A stretch of DNA of 7,174 nucleotides from Gemmatimonadales bacterium UBA4456 (lineage in GTDB: Bacteria; Gemmatimonadota; Gemmatimonadetes; Longimicrobiales; Gaopeijiaceae): the NCBI GenBank assembly GCA_002390225.1, contig DGOW01000064.1, positions 1 through 7,174 on the forward strand, read 5' to 3'. Every line of letters begins with the position of its first letter. Position 1 is the first letter of the stretch. The translations under genes and the position numbers were made by a program. Under the pieces are notes generated by a model. The model was not told the DNA's origin, made no database searches, and was given only the letters and a program-made list of their open reading frames with translations. Below, one piece after another: positions 1 to 4,206 of the stretch.

Positions 1-30
1 AACTACGTCGTCTACGCCATGACACACTAA
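1..30 (+). CDS. C-terminal end of an upstream gene, possibly a DUF4159-domain protein (5' truncated)
   Basis: Frame 1 reads NYVVYAMTH and then a TAA stop at 28-30, so only the last nine residues of this gene lie in the window. A hydrophobic ending of the type N-x-V-x-YA-[ML]-T fits, from memory, the C-terminus of DUF4159 proteins, which are often encoded just upstream of MoxR/DUF58/BatA clusters. The stop lies 19 bases before the next start, which suggests one operon. Nine residues cannot prove a family. The identification rests on this short resemblance and on gene order. Confidence 0.45.
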   Translation, partial: NYVVYAMTH

Positions 31-36
31 CCCTTC

Positions 37-43
37 AGGGAGA
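37..43 (+). promoter_or_regulatory. Ribosome binding site of the MoxR gene (supports a TTG start)
   Basis: AGGGAGA lies six bases before the TTG at 50-52, which is good Shine-Dalgarno spacing. The reading frame is closed upstream by TGA at 20-22, and no ATG, GTG or TTG occurs between that stop and position 50. The next in-frame ATG, at 137, would remove 29 residues. This site therefore decides the start. Confidence 0.8.
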
Positions 44-49
44 ACACTC

Positions 50-1090
50 TTGGCTGACGACGCGATCGGAACCATCCAGCTGGACGATGCCAACGATGTA
101 GCACTGGCCGACAAGCTGAAGAACGGCCGCGAGCAGATGATCAGTGAGCTGCGAAAGCTGATCGTCGGACAGGACGAGGTCATCGAGCAGGTCCTGCTCT
201 CTCTCTTCGTGGGTGGCAACAGCCTCCTCATCGGTGTGCCGGGACTGGCCAAGACGCTGCTGATCCACAGCATCGCTCAGGTCGTCGACCTCAAGTTTTC
301 CAGGATTCAGTTCACTCCAGACCTGATGCCCTCGGACATCACGGGCACAGACATCATCCAGGAGGATCCGGATACCGGCCGGCGTTCGATGGTGTTCTCT
401 CCCGGGCCGGTGTTCTCGAACATCGTCCTGGCCGACGAAATCAACCGAACCCCGCCGAAGACACAGGCCGCCCTGCTCGAGGCGATGCAGGAGCACCGCG
501 TCACTGTTCAGGGCCGCACCTACACGCTCGATGAGCCGTTCTACGTCTTTGCTACTCAGAACCCGATCGAACTCGAGGGGACGTACCCTCTACCCGAAGC
601 ACAGCTCGACCGCTTCATGTTCGAGATTGCCATCGAGCACTTACCGGAAGAGGAAGAGCTGGAAGTCATCCGCTCCACGACAGGGAACCAGAAGCCGGAG
701 TTCAGTCATGCGGTCACCGGCCCTGACCTGATCGGTTTTCAGGAGCTCGTGCGCCGTGTCCCGGTGTCGGAGTCCGTTCTCCGATATGCGGTCGGGCTCG
801 TCCGATTGACGAGGCCCGGCTCCAACGGCGACTGCCCCGACTTCGTGAAGAAGTGGGTAGCCTACGGCGCGTCTCCACGGGCGGCTCAGTACCTCGTACT
901 CGGTGCGAAAGCCCGAGCCCTGACCAAGGGTCGGTATCACGTCACGTTCGATGACATCCGCGCCCTAGCTCAGCCAGTTCTCCGTCACCGAGTACTGACC
1001 AACTTCCACGCTGAGTCCGAGGGAACGTCCGCGTCACAGCTCGTGGACATGCTGATCGAGTACGCGCCTCAGCCGTCCTCGGGGATGTAG
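50..1090 (+). CDS. MoxR family AAA+ ATPase
   Basis: This is a cytosolic AAA+ ATPase of 346 residues, close to the usual MoxR length of about 310-350. The Walker A motif GVPGLAKT is at residues 62-69 (K68, T69). Walker B is IVLADE at 125-130 (D129, E130) and is followed by the family signature INRTPPKTQAALLEAMQE at 131-148. Sensor 1 is ATQNP at 168-172, a probable arginine finger lies in LDRF (R188), and sensor 2 is in GASPRA at 273-278 (R277). The alpha-helical lid fills the C-terminus. All catalytic positions appear intact. MoxR proteins use ATP hydrolysis to remodel or activate partners, typically VWA-domain proteins, and two such candidates follow directly. The first 25 or so residues are an acidic, probably flexible extension before the ATPase core. 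Translation starts at TTG behind a good Shine-Dalgarno. The family call is near certain; the client is unknown. Confidence 0.97.
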   Translation: MADDAIGTIQLDDANDVALADKLKNGREQMISELRKLIVGQDEVIEQVLLSLFVGGNSLLIGVPGLAKTLLIHSIAQVVDLKFSRIQFTPDLMPSDITGTDIIQEDPDTGRRSMVFSPGPVFSNIVLADEINRTPPKTQAALLEAMQEHRVTVQGRTYTLDEPFYVFATQNPIELEGTYPLPEAQLDRFMFEIAIEHLPEEEELEVIRSTTGNQKPEFSHAVTGPDLIGFQELVRRVPVSESVLRYAVGLVRLTRPGSNGDCPDFVKKWVAYGASPRAAQYLVLGAKARALTKGRYHVTFDDIRALAQPVLRHRVLTNFHAESEGTSASQLVDMLIEYAPQPSSGM

Positions 1091-1092
1091 GG
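1089..1092 (+). promoter_or_regulatory. Weak ribosome binding site of the DUF58 gene, overlapping the MoxR stop
   Basis: AGGG overlaps the MoxR stop codon TAG (1088-1090) and sits seven bases before the TTG at 1100-1102. TTG is the first possible start after that in-frame stop; the next in-frame ATG (1253) would cut into the conserved DUF58 core. The short gap suggests that ribosomes ending MoxR start DUF58. Confidence 0.55.
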
Positions 1093-1099
1093 CAACACC

Positions 1100-2020
1100 T
1101 TGGCCACCACCCGTCCTCGCCACTCGGCAGCAAGCACTCAGTTCCTCGACCCGGCCGTACTCGGTCGGATCGGGAATCTGGAGCTGCTCGCGCGTACGGT
1201 CGTCGATGGATTCCTGACCGGGCTCCACCGTTCGCCCTACCTGGGGTTCAGCATGGACTTCGCCGAGCACCGGCCGTACATGCCCGGCGACGATATCCGT
1301 CGGATCGACTGGAAGCTCTTCGCCCGCAGCGACCGCCACTACATCAAGCTGTTCGAGGCGGACACCAACGCGAATTTCTCGGTGCTCCTAGATCTATCAG
1401 CGTCCATGAGCTTCGGGAGCCACTCACTCACGAAGCTCGATTACGCACGTTATCTCGCTGCGTGTCTCACGTACTTCTCGAATAAGCAGCGAGACCGGGT
1501 TGGCCTTGTCACGTTCGATCATGAAATCGTCGACTACGTGCCGCCTTCGATGAAGCACCTGGATACGATCCTCCACACACTCGATCGGGCGAAAGCAGGG
1601 CGGCCTGGCTCTCTGGCCGGTCCGATCCTCAGGATCACGGAGATGCTCGGCCGCAAAGGCATCCTGGTCGTGATCTCGGACTTTTACGAAGAGCCCGACG
1701 CCGTGTTGAGCGCCCTCGGCCCACTACGGGCCCGCGGTCATGACGTCATCGTGTTCCACGTCATGGATCCGTACGAACTCGAGTTCCCGTTCCAGGAGGC
1801 GTCGGGCTTCGAGGATCTCGAGACCGGCGAGCAGATCCCGGTCATCCCGGGCAAGCTGCGTGCGGATTATCTCGCCATGATGAACGCGCATCTGGCCGCA
1901 CTCGAGAGGAGCTTTACCGACCACCGGATCGACTATCGACTCCTCGATACGTCCAAGCCGCTCGATAGGGCGCTCTTCGAGTACCTCCTCTCGCGTGAGC
2001 GGATGAGCAAGACACGATGA
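1100..2020 (+). CDS. DUF58 domain-containing protein (VWA-like fold)
   Basis: This 306-residue protein is the standard genetic partner of MoxR ATPases. The DUF58 signature is clear: PGDD at 62-65, RRIDW at 67-71 and the following AR (75-76) upstream of a VWA-like core. The core opens with DLSAS at 98-102, the DxSxS part of a metal-ion-dependent adhesion site (MIDAS), and continues to ISDF at 192-195 with a possible distal aspartate (D194). Where related proteins usually have a GGT-type motif supplying the MIDAS threonine, this one reads RPGSL at 168-172, so the site may be incomplete or use S171. No signal peptide or membrane segment is visible, so it should be cytosolic, unlike longer DUF58 proteins that carry N-terminal membrane helices. 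It starts nine bases after MoxR and overlaps the next gene by four, so the three are probably co-translated. Its biochemical role is not established; an adaptor for MoxR is a reasonable inference. Confidence 0.95.
   Translation: MATTRPRHSAASTQFLDPAVLGRIGNLELLARTVVDGFLTGLHRSPYLGFSMDFAEHRPYMPGDDIRRIDWKLFARSDRHYIKLFEADTNANFSVLLDLSASMSFGSHSLTKLDYARYLAACLTYFSNKQRDRVGLVTFDHEIVDYVPPSMKHLDTILHTLDRAKAGRPGSLAGPILRITEMLGRKGILVVISDFYEEPDAVLSALGPLRARGHDVIVFHVMDPYELEFPFQEASGFEDLETGEQIPVIPGKLRADYLAMMNAHLAALERSFTDHRIDYRLLDTSKPLDRALFEYLLSRERMSKTR
2017..2020 (+). other. ATGA stop-start overlap between DUF58 and the BatA-like gene
   Basis: The ATG of the BatA-like gene (2017-2019) overlaps the TGA stop of DUF58 (2018-2020). 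No strong Shine-Dalgarno precedes it, which points to translational coupling: the ribosome finishing DUF58 re-initiates on the next gene, tying the amounts of the two proteins together. Confidence 0.9.
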
Positions 2021-4146
2021 GCCTGGCCTTTCTCGTACCGCTCTTCCTCATCGGCTTCGCAGGCGTTGTTGTGCCGATCGCGGTGCACCTTACGCGCAAG
2101 CAGCGTCGCAACGTCGTGCATTTTCCGTCATTAATGTTCCTGGAGAAGATCCCCTTCCAAGAGCGTCGTCGGCGCCGCATTCAGCACTGGTTCCTTCTTT
2201 CCCTCCGTGCACTCGCGCTCGCCTTCGTCGCGGCAGCGTTTTCCAGACCCTTCCTCGACCAGAGCTCGGGTGCCGCGCTGGGCTCGGCCGGACCACGTGA
2301 AATCGTCGTACTCCTCGACCGGTCCTACAGCATGGAGATCGAGGGTCAGATCGAACAGGCGCGGTCGCAGGCGGAGGCGATCTTAAGCGACCTCGGACCG
2401 CTCGACCGGGCGTCACTGGTGACGTTCGCCCGCGGGGCCGAAGTGGTCGCGCGCTCTACGTCCGATCGGGCCCACCTGAGGGCCGCACTCGACACGATCA
2501 CCGTGAGCTCCGGTGCCACGAGGTTCGGTCCGGCGCTCAAGGTCGCGCAGACGATTCTGGAGGAGTCCACCCTCGCGCGGGGTGAGGTCTACCTGCTCAG
2601 CGACTTCCAGCGGAACGGCTGGACTGGTGACGAGGGCGTGCAGTTACCTCCGGGGAGCTCCCTGATTCCAATTGAAGTGGGCGGCGAGGACACTATCGAC
2701 AATTTGATGGTCACGGACGTCTCCCTCCCTCGACAGATCGTCGCGGGTCGGGAACGCATTACGCCGACGGCGAGGGTCGTTCGCCGTGGTGGTGAGGCAA
2801 CTCAGACCGTCAGCGTATCGCTCGAGCTCGACGGTCAGGAGATCCAGACCGTCGATATCGAGCTCGCTCCGAACGACGCTCAGTCCGTGAGCTTTCAGGC
2901 GTTTACCCTGTCTCGACCTCACACCACGGGAACCGTGCGTCTGGATGATGAGGCGCTGAGCGCTGACAACTCCCACCACTTCGTCCTTTCGCCCGGCAGC
3001 TCACTCTCCGTGTTGATCGTGGACGGTGCAGCGGGCTCGACCGATCCCAGCCTGTACCTGCGCGGTGCGCTCGGGATCTCCGATGACGGTCGCTTCGACG
3101 TGCGGTCTAGACGTTCCAGTACAGTCCGCCCCGTCGATCTCGAGGGCGCGGCAGCGGTCTTCATCAACGACGTCCAGCTCGACGGCGGCTCTGCCGAGCG
3201 GATCCGCACCTTCGCAGAGGAAGGGGGCGGAGTGCTCGTTGCGCTGGGTCAGGACAGCGGCTGGCCGGCTTCGGCCGCCGATATGCTCCCCGGTACCCCC
3301 GGGCCCATGCAGGATCGACTCCAGGGACGGGGTGGGCGGCTTGGGTACCTCGACTACGAACACCCTGTATTCGAAGTCTTCTCGGGACCGCGCAGCGGTG
3401 ACTTCACGGGTGCCCGCTTCTACCGGGCGCGCGGATTCGCGCCCTCAGACTCGGCCATGGTCCTGGCCCGTTTCGATGACGGCTCGATCGCCCTCGCCGA
3501 GTTACGTCTCGGCCGCGGACGGATCCTGGTCTGGACCACGACACTCGACTCGTTCTGGAACGACCTCGCACTTCAGCCCGTCTACCTGCCCTTCGTGCAT
3601 CGACTGGCAGAGTATCTGGGCGGCCGCGCGGAGGCTCTGCCCTGGTTCGTGGCCGGCCAGGTAGTGGATGTTGCCAACCCGGAGGCGCTGGAGACAGCAG
3701 GTCTCGTCTCATCCGAGGCTGCGGGTCTGGTCGAAGGGCTCGATCAGGTGGCCCTCTCGCCTATGGGTGGGAATCTCGCTCTTCCGGCAGTGGACGGACC
3801 GCGCTATCTGCCGCTCGAAGAGCACGGCTTTTACACGGTGCGCCAGCCGGGGACCGATCCGGATCGCCCGTTCGTGATCGCCGTGAACGTGGACCTGGAG
3901 GAGTCGAACCTAGGCCGGGTAGAGCCTGACGAGTTAGCCCTCCAGATCGAGGCTCCGGCCATTGTGGACGACGGGAGTCCAAGGCTGACTCAGGCCGTGG
4001 AACTCCAGAAAGAAGATCAGGAACGGCGGCAGTCGCTGTGGCGTTGGCTGCTCGGGGCGGCACTGGCGCTCTTCGCCCTCGAGACGGTGATCTCGAATTG
4101 GGTGTCGAGACGCGCCACAGGAGCCGCCGGAGTGGTCGCGGGTTAG
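2017..4146 (+). CDS. BatA-like membrane protein with VWA domain and GATase-like region
   Basis: This 709-residue membrane protein belongs to the BatA (aerotolerance regulator N-terminal) group. The first 80 or so residues hold two hydrophobic helices (about 3-25 and 58-76) around a very basic loop that includes RRRRR at 50-54, as in BatA N-termini. A VWA domain follows (about 94-215) with a complete-looking MIDAS: DRSYS at 101-105, T168 in SGATRF, and D196 in LSDF. Next come a beta-rich segment (about 225-310) and a region resembling a class I glutamine-amidotransferase fold (about 330-535, including FINDVQ and GGGVLVALG). There is no cysteine anywhere, so that fold cannot act as an amidotransferase. 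A last hydrophobic helix (about 675-694) ends in a short basic tail. The basic loop should be cytoplasmic, placing the VWA and following domains outside the cytoplasm. The protein is far longer than a classical BatA of about 330 residues. A role with MoxR is inferred from the neighbourhood; the ligand is unknown. Confidence 0.92.
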   Translation: MSLAFLVPLFLIGFAGVVVPIAVHLTRKQRRNVVHFPSLMFLEKIPFQERRRRRIQHWFLLSLRALALAFVAAAFSRPFLDQSSGAALGSAGPREIVVLLDRSYSMEIEGQIEQARSQAEAILSDLGPLDRASLVTFARGAEVVARSTSDRAHLRAALDTITVSSGATRFGPALKVAQTILEESTLARGEVYLLSDFQRNGWTGDEGVQLPPGSSLIPIEVGGEDTIDNLMVTDVSLPRQIVAGRERITPTARVVRRGGEATQTVSVSLELDGQEIQTVDIELAPNDAQSVSFQAFTLSRPHTTGTVRLDDEALSADNSHHFVLSPGSSLSVLIVDGAAGSTDPSLYLRGALGISDDGRFDVRSRRSSTVRPVDLEGAAAVFINDVQLDGGSAERIRTFAEEGGGVLVALGQDSGWPASAADMLPGTPGPMQDRLQGRGGRLGYLDYEHPVFEVFSGPRSGDFTGARFYRARGFAPSDSAMVLARFDDGSIALAELRLGRGRILVWTTTLDSFWNDLALQPVYLPFVHRLAEYLGGRAEALPWFVAGQVVDVANPEALETAGLVSSEAAGLVEGLDQVALSPMGGNLALPAVDGPRYLPLEEHGFYTVRQPGTDPDRPFVIAVNVDLEESNLGRVEPDELALQIEAPAIVDDGSPRLTQAVELQKEDQERRQSLWRWLLGAALALFALETVISNWVSRRATGAAGVVAG

Positions 4147-4206
4147 GAGATTGGCGGGCCCCGGCGAATCAGAATTAGGTTCGCAAGGCCGCAACGGGAG
4201 AGAGGC
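4147..4206 (+). promoter_or_regulatory. 60-base spacer with the ribosome binding site of the DUF4175-like gene
   Basis: This is the only gap of any size in the window. It ends in a purine-rich stretch, GGGAGAGAGG (4196-4205), directly before the ATG at 4207; GGGAG at 4196-4200 has six-base spacing and is the likely Shine-Dalgarno. A small GC palindrome, GGGCCC, lies at 4156-4161, but no T-run follows, so it is not a factor-independent terminator. I saw no convincing -35/-10 pair. The last gene is probably read through from upstream but translated independently. Confidence 0.55.

Noticed and set aside
35..504. Minus-strand open frames opposite the start of the MoxR gene
   Set aside because: They are antisense shadows of a strongly conserved ATPase region and have no domain features of their own.
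3026..3664. 212-codon + strand open frame inside the BatA-like gene
   Set aside because: It lies wholly within a well-supported gene in another frame, and its Ser/Arg-rich translation shows no domain.
4153..4166. GC-rich near-palindrome around GGGCCC after the BatA-like stop, considered as a terminator
   Set aside because: The symmetric part is only six bases, too short for a stem with a loop, and no T-run follows.
4151..4178. Possible -35 (TTGGCG) and -10 (AATTAG) before the DUF4175-like gene
   Set aside because: The -10 match is poor, the spacer is 16 bases and GC-rich, and such pairs arise often by chance. Not enough to call a promoter.
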